The notes under the pieces: model-generated
The model's database searches: none
Seen by the model: the letters and a program-made list of their open reading frames with translations, nothing else
Told to the model about the DNA's origin: nothing
Origin: an uncultured beta proteobacterium
GTDB taxonomy: Bacteria > Pseudomonadota > Gammaproteobacteria > Burkholderiales > Nitrosomonadaceae
DNA length: 42,242 nucleotides
Assembly (NCBI GenBank): GCA_900696615.1
Contig: CAADGS010000153.1
Coordinates: 1-42,242 of the forward strand
Direction: 5' to 3'
Program-made: the position numbers and the translations under genes
Part shown: positions 10,688 to 19,467 of the stretch, piece by piece
How the letters are laid out: every line of letters starts with the position of its first letter
Position numbering within the stretch: position 1 is the stretch's first letter

Positions 10688-10716
10688 CAACCTCCCAACG
10701 CGGTAGTGAACATTTA

Positions 10717-11808
10717 ATGATTGAAACTTTTAATTTCAGTGCCGGACCAGCCGTGCTTCCCAAAGAAGTATTGCAGCAAGCGCGCGACGAAATGCTCGAT
10801 TGGCATGGTAGTGGCATGTCGGTCATGGAAATGAGTCATCGTGGCAAGGAATTCATGTCAATCGCAGAAAAAACCGAAAGCGATTTGCGTGAACTGCTTG
10901 GCATTCCGCCTAGTTATAAGGTGTTGTTTCTACAAGGCGGAGCTTCTAGTCAGTTCTCTATGGTGCCAATGAATTTATTACGTGGAAAAAAAACAGCCGA
11001 CTATATCAATACCGGCCAGTGGTCAACAAAAGCCATCGAGGAAGCGAATCGTTATTGCACAGTCAATGTTGCCGCCACTGCTGCAGACGCTAACTTCACG
11101 TATGTACCGGCTCAGCAAACATGGAACCTGAATCCGCACGCCGCTTATGTTCATTACACTAGCAATGAAACTATCGGTGGTGTGGAATTTCAATGGATCC
11201 CGCAAATCAGCCAAGGTAAGGATATTCCTTTGGTTGTCGATATGTCCTCGGATATTTTGTCACGGCCATTGGATGTTACTCACTTTGGATTGATTTATGC
11301 CGGTGCGCAAAAAAACCTCGGCCCTGCCGGATTGACGCTGGTCATTATCAGGGAGGATCTGTTAGGCAAGCCGCTAACAGAAACGCCAACGCTATATAAT
11401 TATTTAATACATGCACAAAATGATTCGATGTATAACACGCCACCCACTTATGCAATCTATATCACCGGCTTGGTGCTTGCATGGTTGAAGCGGCAAGGCG
11501 GTTTGGCTGAAATCGAGAAAACCAATATCACAAAAGCCAACCTTTTGTATGATTGCCTGGATAATTCCGATTTTTATCAGTGCCCGGTAGTTAAGTCGGA
11601 TCGTTCACGCATGAATGTGCCATTTACATTAAAGAATTCGGCATTGGATGATAAATTCCTCAAACAAGCACAAGCTAACGGCTTGATTCAATTGAAAGGT
11701 CATCGTTCGGTTGGTGGTATGCGTGCATCAATTTACAATGCTATGCCGGTGGAAGGTGTGGCAAAATTGGCGGTGTTTATGAAGGAGTTTGCTAATCGGC
11801 ATGCTTGA
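10717..11808 (+). CDS. serC: Phosphoserine aminotransferase
   Basis: SerC converts 3-phosphohydroxypyruvate to phosphoserine with glutamate, and also serves pyridoxal phosphate synthesis. The 363-residue class V aminotransferase starts MIETFNFSAGPAVLPKEVL and has the conserved FLQGGASSQF segment and the PLP-lysine motif GAQKNLGPAG near residue 195. The C terminus has the usual GHRSVGGMRASIYNA. It lies 29 bp after gyrA and overlaps the next gene, serA, by 8 bp. This supports co-transcription and translational coupling of two successive serine-pathway enzymes. Confidence 0.97.
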   Translation: MIETFNFSAGPAVLPKEVLQQARDEMLDWHGSGMSVMEMSHRGKEFMSIAEKTESDLRELLGIPPSYKVLFLQGGASSQFSMVPMNLLRGKKTADYINTGQWSTKAIEEANRYCTVNVAATAADANFTYVPAQQTWNLNPHAAYVHYTSNETIGGVEFQWIPQISQGKDIPLVVDMSSDILSRPLDVTHFGLIYAGAQKNLGPAGLTLVIIREDLLGKPLTETPTLYNYLIHAQNDSMYNTPPTYAIYITGLVLAWLKRQGGLAEIEKTNITKANLLYDCLDNSDFYQCPVVKSDRSRMNVPFTLKNSALDDKFLKQAQANGLIQLKGHRSVGGMRASIYNAMPVEGVAKLAVFMKEFANRHA

Positions 11809-13018
11809 ACATCAACGCAAAATCTTCAAGATTCTCACCCTTAATCAGATATCTTCTCAAGGCCTCAATCGTTTTCCTGCAGACGATTATCAAGTGAGTA
11901 ATGACATGTCCGATCCGGATGCCATTCTAGTTCGCTCATACAATATGCTGGATAGTCAAATTCCCGAAAGCGTCAAAGCGATCGGGCGTGCGGGTGCGGG
12001 TACTAACAATATTCCGGTATTGACCATGAATAGCCGTGGTATTCCCGTATTCAATACGCCAGGGGCCAACGCCAACGCAGTCAAGGAATTGACCCTGGCG
12101 GGTATGTTCTTAGCGGCACGCAATCTCGTGCCAGCCCTGCATTATGTAGAAAATCTGCATGGCGATGACGCAGCACTCAATAAACAAGCTGAAGAAGGTA
12201 AAAGGCGCTTTTCTGGTATCGAATTACCAGGGCGTACGCTGGGTATTATCGGATTGGGTGAAATCGGCCGACTGGTGGCGAATGCCTCCATCAAACTTGG
12301 CATGAAGGTTATCGGCTATGATCCCAAAATCACTGTCGAATCAGCTTGGAGTCTTTCAGCGGAAGTTAAGAAAGCGCATAGTTTGGAAGACCTGTTGCGC
12401 CGTAGCGAATTTATCAGTTTGCATGTCCCGCTTTTGGATTCAACACACCATCTAATCAATGATCAAAATATTCAGTTAATGAAGCACAATGTCATTTTAT
12501 TGAATTTCTCACGTAGCGCCGTCGTCGATGAAGATGCTGTGCTTGCTGGTGTCACTGCAAATAAAATCAAGGCTTATGTCAGCGACTTTCCTAGCCAAAA
12601 ACTCCAACGCCTGGAAGGTGTGATCTCGCTGCCCCACTTGGGCGCTTCTACGCAAGAAGCTGAAGAGAATTGCGCCGTCATGGTGGTTAATCAATTGATC
12701 GATTATTTACAAAACGGCAATATTACAAACACGGTTAACTTTCCAGATATTCAAATGGAACGCGAATCCCCTTTCCGGGTAGCGGTTGCCAATGCAAATG
12801 TACCCAATATTCTTGGACAAATTTCCACCAGCATGGCTAAAGCCGGTCTGAATATCCATAACATGATCAACAAATCGCGCGGTGAAATGGCTTATACGCT
12901 TGTGGATGTGGATAGTCCGTTACCACAGCATGCACTGGATGAAATTAGCGCTATTGATGGTGTGCTCATGGCACGCTATCTGCCAGTTCCGGATTATATG
13001 CAAAAGAATTACCGCTGA
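11801..13018 (+). CDS. serA: D-3-phosphoglycerate dehydrogenase with ACT domain
   Basis: The enzyme oxidises 3-phosphoglycerate to 3-phosphohydroxypyruvate, the first step of serine synthesis and the substrate for SerC next door. Visible parts are the substrate-domain motif RAGAGTNNIPV near residue 58, the Rossmann dinucleotide motif IIGLGEIGRLVA, the LLNFSRSAVVDEDAV arginine segment, the PHLGAST histidine motif and a C-terminal ACT domain (from about residue 330), which normally gives serine feedback. I chose ATG at 11801 (405 residues). AAGGAG 13 nt upstream fits it, whereas the upstream in-frame TTG at 11789 would sit almost on that Shine-Dalgarno. It overlaps the end of serC by 8 bp. Confidence 0.93.
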   Translation: MLEHQRKIFKILTLNQISSQGLNRFPADDYQVSNDMSDPDAILVRSYNMLDSQIPESVKAIGRAGAGTNNIPVLTMNSRGIPVFNTPGANANAVKELTLAGMFLAARNLVPALHYVENLHGDDAALNKQAEEGKRRFSGIELPGRTLGIIGLGEIGRLVANASIKLGMKVIGYDPKITVESAWSLSAEVKKAHSLEDLLRRSEFISLHVPLLDSTHHLINDQNIQLMKHNVILLNFSRSAVVDEDAVLAGVTANKIKAYVSDFPSQKLQRLEGVISLPHLGASTQEAEENCAVMVVNQLIDYLQNGNITNTVNFPDIQMERESPFRVAVANANVPNILGQISTSMAKAGLNIHNMINKSRGEMAYTLVDVDSPLPQHALDEISAIDGVLMARYLPVPDYMQKNYR

Positions 13019-13034
13019 ATCGAAATCGATACCC

Positions 13035-14105
13035 ATGTCAGAACAACTTAAACAGCTACGTGATCAGATTGACGCCATTGATGACGAATTACTGCAACTG
13101 GTATGTAAACGTGCAGGCCTAGCTCAACAAATTGGCGAGATCAAAAAGAGCGGTATCGTTTATCGACCAGAACGCGAAGCGCAAATATTAGCACGTGTAC
13201 AAAACCAAAATCCCGGTCCTATTAGCAACGAGAAGATTAAGAAGTTATTTATCGAAATCATGTCACTGTGCCGTGCTTTAGAAAAGCCAATGAGCGTAGC
13301 TTATCTTGGACCAAGCGGTACTTTTTCTGAAGAAGCGGCATTGAAGCGTTTTGGCAACGCGATAACAACGCTGGCATGCAATTCGATAGATGATGTGTTT
13401 CGCACAGTAGAATTAGATATGGCCAATTATGGCGTTGTACCAGTGGAAAACTCTACCGAGGGTGCGGTTGGTAGATCTATGGATCTGCTATTACACACTC
13501 CCCTCACCATTTGTGGTGAAATTCAATTACCTGTGCATCAATTTCTCATGGCGCAACAAACCGAATTGGCAAGAATCAACAAAATTTTTTCTCACCCCCA
13601 GTCATTAGCACAATGTTATCTTTGGTTAAAAAATAATTTGCCACATATTCCCAATACAGCGCTTATCAATACTGCAAGCAATGCAGAAGCTGCAAGGCAA
13701 GCTGCAACGGATAAATATGCCGCAGCGATAGCAAGTAAGCGAGCAGCGGAACTGTTCGAGCTTTCCATCTGTGCAGAAAACATCGAGGATGATCCGAGAA
13801 ACACAACGCGTTTTCTTGTTATTGGCAAACAGATAGTGGATGCTTCCGGAAAAGACAAAACATCGTTGATTATGTCGACCCATAATCGTTCCGGGGCAAT
13901 CTATGAACTACTCGAACCCTTGGCCCAGCATGGAGTTAGCATGAGTCGTCTGGAATCACGTCCTTCCCGTACCGGACTATGGCAATATGTTTTTTTTGTA
14001 GATATCGAAGGACATCAGCAAGATAGCAATGTAGCCGCTGCGCTAATTGAGTTACGTGAAAAAGCCGCTTTCTTGAAGATCTTGGGATCTTATCCAGCAA
14101 CATAA
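13035..14105 (+). CDS. pheA: Bifunctional chorismate mutase / prephenate dehydratase (P-protein)
   Basis: The protein converts chorismate to prephenate and then to phenylpyruvate for phenylalanine. Three domains are visible: an AroQ-type chorismate mutase (about residues 1-90, QLRDQIDAIDDELLQLV), a prephenate dehydratase (about 92-270, starting AYLGPSGTFSEEAA and including NTTRFLVIG), and a C-terminal ACT domain with the phenylalanine-binding ESRPSRTGLWQYVFFVD motif. The start is the ATG at 13035 (MSEQLKQLRD, 356 residues). The longer reading frame upstream runs through serA in another frame and is not credible. It lies 16 bp after serA. Confidence 0.96.
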   Translation: MSEQLKQLRDQIDAIDDELLQLVCKRAGLAQQIGEIKKSGIVYRPEREAQILARVQNQNPGPISNEKIKKLFIEIMSLCRALEKPMSVAYLGPSGTFSEEAALKRFGNAITTLACNSIDDVFRTVELDMANYGVVPVENSTEGAVGRSMDLLLHTPLTICGEIQLPVHQFLMAQQTELARINKIFSHPQSLAQCYLWLKNNLPHIPNTALINTASNAEAARQAATDKYAAAIASKRAAELFELSICAENIEDDPRNTTRFLVIGKQIVDASGKDKTSLIMSTHNRSGAIYELLEPLAQHGVSMSRLESRPSRTGLWQYVFFVDIEGHQQDSNVAAALIELREKAAFLKILGSYPAT

Positions 14106-14186
14106 TTTTTCCACCATCGAATCTTACGTATTGACGTTCTCCTAATTTCCGCATTTTTTTTAAATTGTTAATAATAACTTGAGCTT

Positions 14187-15305
14187 ATGAATCTTTGCGA
14201 CTTTGCCCCAGAATATATCCGTTCGATCCAACCTTATCAACCTGGCAAACCGATTAGTGAGTTAGCACGCGAAATGGGAGTGGATGAAGCGCATGTCATC
14301 AAACTTGCCTCCAACGAAAATCCACTTGGAACAAGCCCGCTCGCGCTGGATGCTATGATCACTGCATTGCATGATGTAGCACTTTATCCGGATGGTAGTG
14401 GCTATGAATTAAAAACCGCACTTTCCAAGCGTTATGACGTCGCTTCAGAACAGATCATTCTCGGAAACGGCTCCAATGATATTTTGGATCTTGCCGCGCG
14501 CGTATTTTTGAAACCGGGTGCCGCCGCGGTCTATTCACAGCACGCTTTTGCAGTTTATCCGCTGGTTGTGCAAATGATCGGGGCCATCGGCATATCGGTT
14601 CCCGCCCGGGATTTTGGTCACGACCTGCATGCGATGCTCGATGCCATCACACCGGAAACACGTATTGTATTTATAGCTAGTCCCAACAATCCCACCGGCA
14701 CACTTTCCAGTGAAAATGAACTGTTTCAATTCATGGAACGCGTTTCGCACGATGTGCTTGTCGTCATGGATGAAGCGTATTATGAATATCTGCCAGAAGC
14801 CAACAAACCTGATAGCATAGAGTGGTTGGGGAAATTTCCTAATCTATTGATTACACGAACTTTCTCAAAAATTTATGGACTCGCCGGTGTACGTATCGGA
14901 TTTGGATTAACTCATCCTGATGTGGCCAACCTAATGAATCGCGTGCGCCAACCATTCAATGTCAGCAGCATTGCTTTAGTTGGTGCGCTCGCTGGACTAC
15001 AAGACGGTGAATTTGTGCAAAAATCCTATGCATTAAACCGTGCAGGCATGCTGCAACTGAGCGACGGTTTTCGCAAACTTGGCATTGAATACATTCCTTC
15101 GTATGGTAATTTCATCAGTTTCCAAGTACCAGGTGATGCAAACAACACTTTGAAAGTCTATCAAAGCCTGTTGCGGCAAGGCATTATTGTGCGCCCGCTT
15201 GGTATTTATGAAATGCCTCACCATCTTCGGGTTACCGTTGGATTGGAATCCGAAAATAAACGATTCTTGGAGTCACTTGAGAACGCACTAGGAGAAATAG
15301 CGTGA
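14187..15305 (+). CDS. hisC: Histidinol-phosphate aminotransferase
   Basis: This is a PLP-dependent class I/II aminotransferase of 372 residues. It shows [10 protein letters not shown] near residue 38, [26 protein letters not shown] and the PLP-lysine motif [15 protein letters not shown]. These mark the HisC family. Its position between pheA and the DAHP synthase suggests it may serve aromatic amino-acid transamination (phenylpyruvate, 4-hydroxyphenylpyruvate) as well as, or instead of, histidine synthesis. That is inference from context. It is separated from pheA by 81 bp and overlaps the next gene by 4 bp (GTGA). Confidence 0.93.
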   Translation: MNLCDFAPEYIRSIQPYQPGKPISELAREMGVDEAHVIKLASNENPLGTSPLALDAMITALHDVALYPDGSGYELKTALSKRYDVASEQIILGNGSNDILDLAARVFLKPGAAAVYSQHAFAVYPLVVQMIGAIGISVPARDFGHDLHAMLDAITPETRIVFIASPNNPTGTLSSENELFQFMERVSHDVLVVMDEAYYEYLPEANKPDSIEWLGKFPNLLITRTFSKIYGLAGVRIGFGLTHPDVANLMNRVRQPFNVSSIALVGALAGLQDGEFVQKSYALNRAGMLQLSDGFRKLGIEYIPSYGNFISFQVPGDANNTLKVYQSLLRQGIIVRPLGIYEMPHHLRVTVGLESENKRFLESLENALGEIA

Positions 15306-16318
15306 TTATTGTCATGAATAAAGACGTTACCGAAGATCAAATCGGTACCGTTGTAAAAAAAATCCAAAACCTTGGACATGAAGTCAACATATCACGCGGA
15401 ACTAAACGCACAGTAATTGGCGCTATTGGTGATGAAAGCAAGCTCGACCCGGAGATATTTGACTCCCTACCGGGTGTGGAATACTCGATGCACATCGTCA
15501 AGCAATACAAGATCGTTTCGCGCGAATCACACAAACAAGACTCGATCATTGAAGTTGGCAATATCCCAATTGGCGGTAAACAAGTACAAATAATAGGCGG
15601 TCCCTGCTCGGTAGAAACGCAAGAACAAATGGATTTAGCGGCACAACAGGTTGCAGCCGCCGGTTGCCGCCTGATGCGTGGCGGCGCTTTCAAACCACGC
15701 ACTAGTCCGTATACGTTTCAGGGCAAAGGTGTCGATGGCCTGAGCATTTTCCGTAAGGCAGCAAAAAAATATAACTTACCAATTGTCACCGAACTAATGG
15801 ATGTTCGTATGCTCGATACGTTTCTCGAACACGATGTTGATGTCATCCAAATTGGTACACGCAATATGCAGAATTTTGACTTGCTGAAAGAAATCGGACG
15901 CATCAATAAGCCGGTAATACTCAAGCGCGGATTATCCGCCACCATTTCCGAATGGCTCATGGCGGCAGAATATATCGCAGCAGGTGGCAATCACAACATT
16001 ATTTTCTGCGAACGGGGCATTCGAGCGTTTGAAACGGCTTACCGCAATGTCATGGACGTCACTTGCGTGCCCGTGCTCAAACGAGAGACACATTTGCCGG
16101 TCATCATTGATCCTTCTCATGCCGGTGGAAAAGCTTGGATGGTACCAGCTTTAGCACGTGCGGCCATTGCGGCAGGAGCGGATGGTTTGCTAGTGGAAAT
16201 GCACCCAAATCCATGCGAAGCCTGGTGCGATGCCGATCAAGCACTCAGTCCACCAGAGTTAAATGATCTGATGGGTTCATTACAAGGCATCGCGGAAGTC
16301 ATCGGACGCAGCCTATAA
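15302..16318 (+). CDS. aroF: 3-deoxy-7-phosphoheptulonate (DAHP) synthase with N-terminal ferredoxin-like domain
   Basis: DAHP synthase condenses phosphoenolpyruvate and erythrose-4-phosphate, the entry to the shikimate pathway. The 338-residue protein has an N-terminal ferredoxin-like regulatory domain (about residues 1-70) fused to a KDO8P/DAHP-synthase barrel with [28 protein letters not shown] and IDPSHAGGK. This matches the type I-beta architecture known from Thermotoga, not the E. coli AroF/G/H type. In that class the N-terminal domain gives tyrosine or phenylalanine feedback. The GTG start at 15302 overlaps the hisC stop by 4 bp and is preceded by AGGAGA. An ATG four codons later is a less supported alternative. 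Confidence 0.93.
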   Translation: MIIVMNKDVTEDQIGTVVKKIQNLGHEVNISRGTKRTVIGAIGDESKLDPEIFDSLPGVEYSMHIVKQYKIVSRESHKQDSIIEVGNIPIGGKQVQIIGGPCSVETQEQMDLAAQQVAAAGCRLMRGGAFKPRTSPYTFQGKGVDGLSIFRKAAKKYNLPIVTELMDVRMLDTFLEHDVDVIQIGTRNMQNFDLLKEIGRINKPVILKRGLSATISEWLMAAEYIAAGGNHNIIFCERGIRAFETAYRNVMDVTCVPVLKRETHLPVIIDPSHAGGKAWMVPALARAAIAAGADGLLVEMHPNPCEAWCDADQALSPPELNDLMGSLQGIAEVIGRSL

Positions 16319-16334
16319 CATACTCAAACAGCCT

Positions 16335-17222
16335 ATGACGAATACAACAGTACTTACCAAATTAGTCATCTTCGGAGTCGGTTTAATCGGTGGATCATTT
16401 GCCCTCGCATTGCGCAGCGCCGGACTTGCTCGACACATCGTGGGCATTGGCCGAGGCCAACAAAACCTGCAATATGCTTTGACGCATGGCATTATCGACG
16501 AAATAGGCGTTGATTTAGCAGCAGCTTTGCATAATGCCGACATGGTGTTGCTGGCAATGCCGGTTGGCCAGACTGCTCACGTCATAGCACAAATCGCCAC
16601 TCACTTACAAGCCAACACAATTATCACTGATGCCGGCAGCACCAAGCAGGATATCATTGCCGAAGCACGCCACCACTTCACCATGCAAAATCGCCATCAC
16701 TTCGTACCCGGTCATCCCATTGCCGGAACGGAAGAAAGTGGTGCCCAAGCCGCGCAAATAAATTTATTTGCCGGCAAATATGTAATTTTGACACCTTTAC
16801 CAGAAACCAGTACTGATGCTACCGAGAAGGTCCGTCAATTATGGCAAGCCTGCGGTGCGCAGGTTTCAATTATGAGTGCCGCAGAGCATGATCAAATACT
16901 CGCTGCCACAAGTCACTTACCGCATATTTTAGCCTTCACAATGATGAATCACCTGCGCCACAGCAGTAGTGATCTGGCTCATCTACTACATTTCTCCGGA
17001 AGTGGTCTACGTGACTTCACACGCATCGCCGGCAGTTCCCCTGAAATGTGGCGTGACATTTGTCTAACAAATCGTGAAATTCTGTTGCAGCAAATTGATA
17101 ACTATTTGAACGAACTCAATTTACTTCGGGAAACACTCGAAAGAAATGATGGTAGCGCATTAGAACAAATTTTTTCTAAAGCACAGTATGCGCGAAAAAA
17201 CTGGTTGAAGAGCAACCAGTGA
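16335..17222 (+). CDS. tyrA: Prephenate dehydrogenase
   Basis: The enzyme oxidatively decarboxylates prephenate (or arogenate) towards tyrosine. The 295-residue protein has an N-terminal dinucleotide-binding motif FGVGLIGGSFALAL, the segment VPGHPIAGTEESGA and the catalytic-region SHLPHILAFTMM, which together identify the TyrA family. There is no fused chorismate mutase or ACT domain, so this is the short stand-alone form. It starts 16 bp after aroF. In many beta- and gammaproteobacteria tyrA is followed by aroA, cmk and rpsA; here an unrelated exported protein follows instead. Confidence 0.95.
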   Translation: MTNTTVLTKLVIFGVGLIGGSFALALRSAGLARHIVGIGRGQQNLQYALTHGIIDEIGVDLAAALHNADMVLLAMPVGQTAHVIAQIATHLQANTIITDAGSTKQDIIAEARHHFTMQNRHHFVPGHPIAGTEESGAQAAQINLFAGKYVILTPLPETSTDATEKVRQLWQACGAQVSIMSAAEHDQILAATSHLPHILAFTMMNHLRHSSSDLAHLLHFSGSGLRDFTRIAGSSPEMWRDICLTNREILLQQIDNYLNELNLLRETLERNDGSALEQIFSKAQYARKNWLKSNQ

Positions 17223-17249
17223 TTTAGAATTCAGCCATTATACTGCTTC

Positions 17250-17278
17250 TTGTATTAACTTAGCGCAAACAATAAAAT
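17250..17278 (+). promoter_or_regulatory. Candidate sigma-70 promoter for the RlpA-like gene
   Basis: TTGTAT (17250-17255) and TAAAAT (17273-17278) are separated by 17 bp and lie about 57 bp upstream of the RlpA-like start codon. This would give the exported-protein gene its own transcript rather than read-through from tyrA. The match is moderate and the assignment is inference. Confidence 0.45.
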
Positions 17279-17334
17279 GAATCACGTGTATCGTATCGTC
17301 CTTAAATCCTTATAACTATTCAACGGAGGTTCCT

Positions 17335-17697
17335 ATGAGAATTAAACTGAGTTTAATATTGGCAATTGCTGTTCTAATAAATATGCTATTTATTTCCAAC
17401 TTTGCTTTTGCAGAGAGTGGCTTTGCTGTCCATTACAGCAACAAATTCCAAGGTAAAAAAACAGCGAATGGCGAAATATTTGATCAAAATGGATTAACCG
17501 CTGCCCACAAAAAATTCCCCTATGGCACGCAAGTAAAAGTGACCAATCTCGAAAATGATCGCAGTGTAATTGTTAAAATAAATGATCGCATGCGTACTCG
17601 CAATCGCAATGTAATTGATGTCACCAAACGCGCCGCTGAAGAGTTAGGATTCGTAAAAGAAGGGCGTGCTCGAGTGAGCCTGGAAGTCGTCAACTAA
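17335..17697 (+). CDS. Short RlpA-like exported double-psi beta-barrel protein
   Basis: RlpA proteins are septal lytic transglycosylases that cut peptidoglycan strands lacking stem peptides. This 120-residue protein has a signal peptide (about residues 1-26, ending FAFA) with no lipobox cysteine, so it is probably periplasmic and not a lipoprotein. The DPBB domain shows KKTANGEIFD, LTAAHKKFPYGTQVKVTN, KINDR and VIDVTKRAAEELG. The residues corresponding to the catalytic His and Asp of Pseudomonas RlpA appear to be H58 and D84. The usual GPF after INDR is replaced by MRTRNRN, and there is no C-terminal SPOR domain. A strong GGAGG lies 6 nt before the ATG. Enzyme activity is not assured. Confidence 0.85.
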   Translation: MRIKLSLILAIAVLINMLFISNFAFAESGFAVHYSNKFQGKKTANGEIFDQNGLTAAHKKFPYGTQVKVTNLENDRSVIVKINDRMRTRNRNVIDVTKRAAEELGFVKEGRARVSLEVVN

Positions 17698-18199
17698 AGA
17701 AGATATCAAAAATTTTTAACTGAAATCATAACTATGGGTTAACAGACCATAGGTTAATACACTAAATAATTAACAGAAATATTTTAAATAATGAAATATT
17801 ATAAAAGGCTGTGTTCACCCATTTCTATCAAATTTGACTATGTTTTCGAACTATTGCATCAGAATCTATAGCCATAACAAAATATTCTAAATTCTATTAC
17901 CAATGTAATTCCTCGATTTTCCTGTCAACCACTTAGTAATTGCTACCTACAATATTTTCCTAAAAGAAAATGGCTATCGTACTACTTCAAAAATCACTTT
18001 TTCTTTTCTCCTAAAATTTTCCAAACAAAACATCACGGAGCGAAATCTCCCACAAGTCACTTCATATTGAATCAGCAATATAATAAAAGGCTATTTTCTT
18101 CACTATAACTCATCGTAAACAAAGTGACTCGTTCAGAATTTATTCAGATTATTTTTCGTACGATATCGCTAATATGAAATAATTTTGAGCGAGAGTCAT
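17698..18199. other. Non-coding AT-rich region upstream of the FDGG-repeat protein
   Basis: About 500 bp without a credible gene. It holds a short hairpin, CTATGG/CCATAG (17732-17752), downstream of the RlpA-like gene and without a T-tract, so a weak terminator at best. Two related motifs are present, TATTATAAAAGGCTGT (near 17797) and TATAATAAAAGGCTAT (near 18079); the second resembles DNA just upstream of gyrA. I could not identify a convincing -35/-10 pair for the downstream gene. Confidence 0.5.
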
Positions 18200-19435
18200 A
18201 TGAAAAAATTTAAATTAACATGCATAACAATCGCCTTATGTGGATTGTTCTCGATCAGCCAAGTCGGAGCGCAAGACGGTGGTGATGGTGGAGGCTTTGA
18301 TGGTGGCTTTGATGGTGGCTTTGATGGTGGCTTTGATGGTGGCTTTGATGGTGGCTTTGATGGTGGCTTTGATGGTGGTTTTGATGGTGGCTTTGATGGT
18401 GGTTTTGATGGTGGTGATTTCGATGACAGTTATACTGATAGTGACAACTCCGATCCTACTGACTATTACGCTCCAAGTGCTAACTTTGCTAACGATTATG
18501 ACGCGACTAATTCCAATCCAAGTGATACGTTTACCTCGGGCGATAGTTTAGAACAGCAAAACGATATTGACTTTACAGATGATTTTGACCAAACGGATGA
18601 AATCAACCAACCTAATAATTCTGGGTTTTACGATAACATCGATGCGGGTGCAGAATCTGCACAACACAAAGAAATTCAACAAGATACAGATAGAGATAAT
18701 AATCCATCAGTCTCGGACAACCAACCATTAGAACCTGCTGATTTAGAATCAAAAGGCGAAGTTAATCAAGCTGACCCTTCTGATCAAAGCAATGCAAGTC
18801 AAAATAATCAGACACCTGACAATAGCGACTCTTCAGAAGCTGCTCAGACCACGCAAACTGATGGAACCGCACAAAGCGGACCTTCTGCTCAAAACGTTAA
18901 CATTCAAAACAATACACTAATCGATCAAAATAATGCCAACAACGATTCATCAGCTCATCATCACAATGATTGGGGACATCACCACCATGGGCACCATCAC
19001 CATCTTGACGGTTTTGGCATAGGATTCGGTCTTGGTCTTGGATTGGGATGGGGATTTGGTCCAAGCTGGGGCTGGGGACCAGCATGGGGATGGGGGACAG
19101 GATGGGGATTTGGACCTTATAATAATTTCGGCTTTTACAGCAATTGGGGATCTGTTGGATTCTATAACAATTATACGTTTGGACCTTATCGTCGCTTTGA
19201 GCGCTACTATCCAATTGGCGGTTATCCTATTGGGGTTGCGACCTCTCCAATATTGGCATCACCACTAGTTCTTACTCAACAAGCACCAACTTATATTCAG
19301 CAAAATACAGCTACTCGTCCACCAGCTACAGTTCAAAAGAATTACTGGTACTACTGCCGAAACCCTGAAGGATATTATCCGCAAATAAGGGAGTGCTCTG
19401 TTGAGTGGATTAAGGTACCTCCACAAAGATCCTGA
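18200..19435 (+). CDS. Exported FDGG-repeat, His-rich, Gly/Trp-rich protein of unknown function
   Basis: I do not recognise a function. The 411-residue protein starts MKKFKLTCIT and has a signal peptide likely cleaved after VGA (residue 24). It then has ten tandem FDGG tetrapeptides (33-72), a long Asp/Asn/Gln/Ser-rich linker, a cluster of 11 histidines within about 17 residues (253-269), and a Gly/Trp/Phe-rich stretch of GFG, GLG and GWG units. It ends in WYYCRNPEGYYPQIREC with two cysteines (C386, C399). This Cys-framed aromatic end resembles those seen on other exported low-complexity proteobacterial proteins. The His cluster suggests metal binding, as inference only. I chose ATG 18200, with GAGAG just upstream, over a TTG at 18185. 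Confidence 0.85.
   Translation: MKKFKLTCITIALCGLFSISQVGAQDGGDGGGFDGGFDGGFDGGFDGGFDGGFDGGFDGGFDGGFDGGFDGGDFDDSYTDSDNSDPTDYYAPSANFANDYDATNSNPSDTFTSGDSLEQQNDIDFTDDFDQTDEINQPNNSGFYDNIDAGAESAQHKEIQQDTDRDNNPSVSDNQPLEPADLESKGEVNQADPSDQSNASQNNQTPDNSDSSEAAQTTQTDGTAQSGPSAQNVNIQNNTLIDQNNANNDSSAHHHNDWGHHHHGHHHHLDGFGIGFGLGLGLGWGFGPSWGWGPAWGWGTGWGFGPYNNFGFYSNWGSVGFYNNYTFGPYRRFERYYPIGGYPIGVATSPILASPLVLTQQAPTYIQQNTATRPPATVQKNYWYYCRNPEGYYPQIRECSVEWIKVPPQRS
18296..18415 (+). repeat. Tandem 12-bp repeat, ten copies, coding for FDGG
   Basis: Ten in-phase copies of TTTGATGGTGGC (some ending GGT) run without interruption inside the exported protein's gene. Copies differ only at the last base, which is synonymous. 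Such near-identity implies recent expansion or ongoing slippage, so copy number may vary between strains. Because the unit is a multiple of three, changes keep the frame. Confidence 0.97.
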
Positions 19436-19447
19436 TACGATATTCCT

Positions 19448-19467
19448 AATAACATGAAATTGTTATT
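19448..19467 (+). terminator. Weak candidate terminator hairpin after the FDGG-repeat gene
   Basis: AATAAC and GTTATT pair around an 8-nt loop 12 bp after the stop codon and are followed by a T-rich TTATATG. The stem is AT-rich and weak. A second inverted repeat, CCGATA/TATCGG (19494-19525), lies closer to the end of nuoN. Either could separate the two convergent transcripts; both assignments are tentative. Confidence 0.25.

Noticed and set aside
12882-13034. 51-codon upstream extension of pheA
   Set aside because: It overlaps serA in another frame, and chorismate mutase similarity starts at the ATG at 13035.
18296-18415. Possible CRISPR-like array
   Set aside because: The units are contiguous 12-bp codon repeats with no spacers, inside a coding frame.
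18240-18551. Alternative-frame ORF over the FDGG repeat giving a hydrophobic ALMV repeat
   Set aside because: It is an artefact of the 12-bp repeat read in a second frame; it has no signal or Shine-Dalgarno of its own and ends shortly after the repeat.
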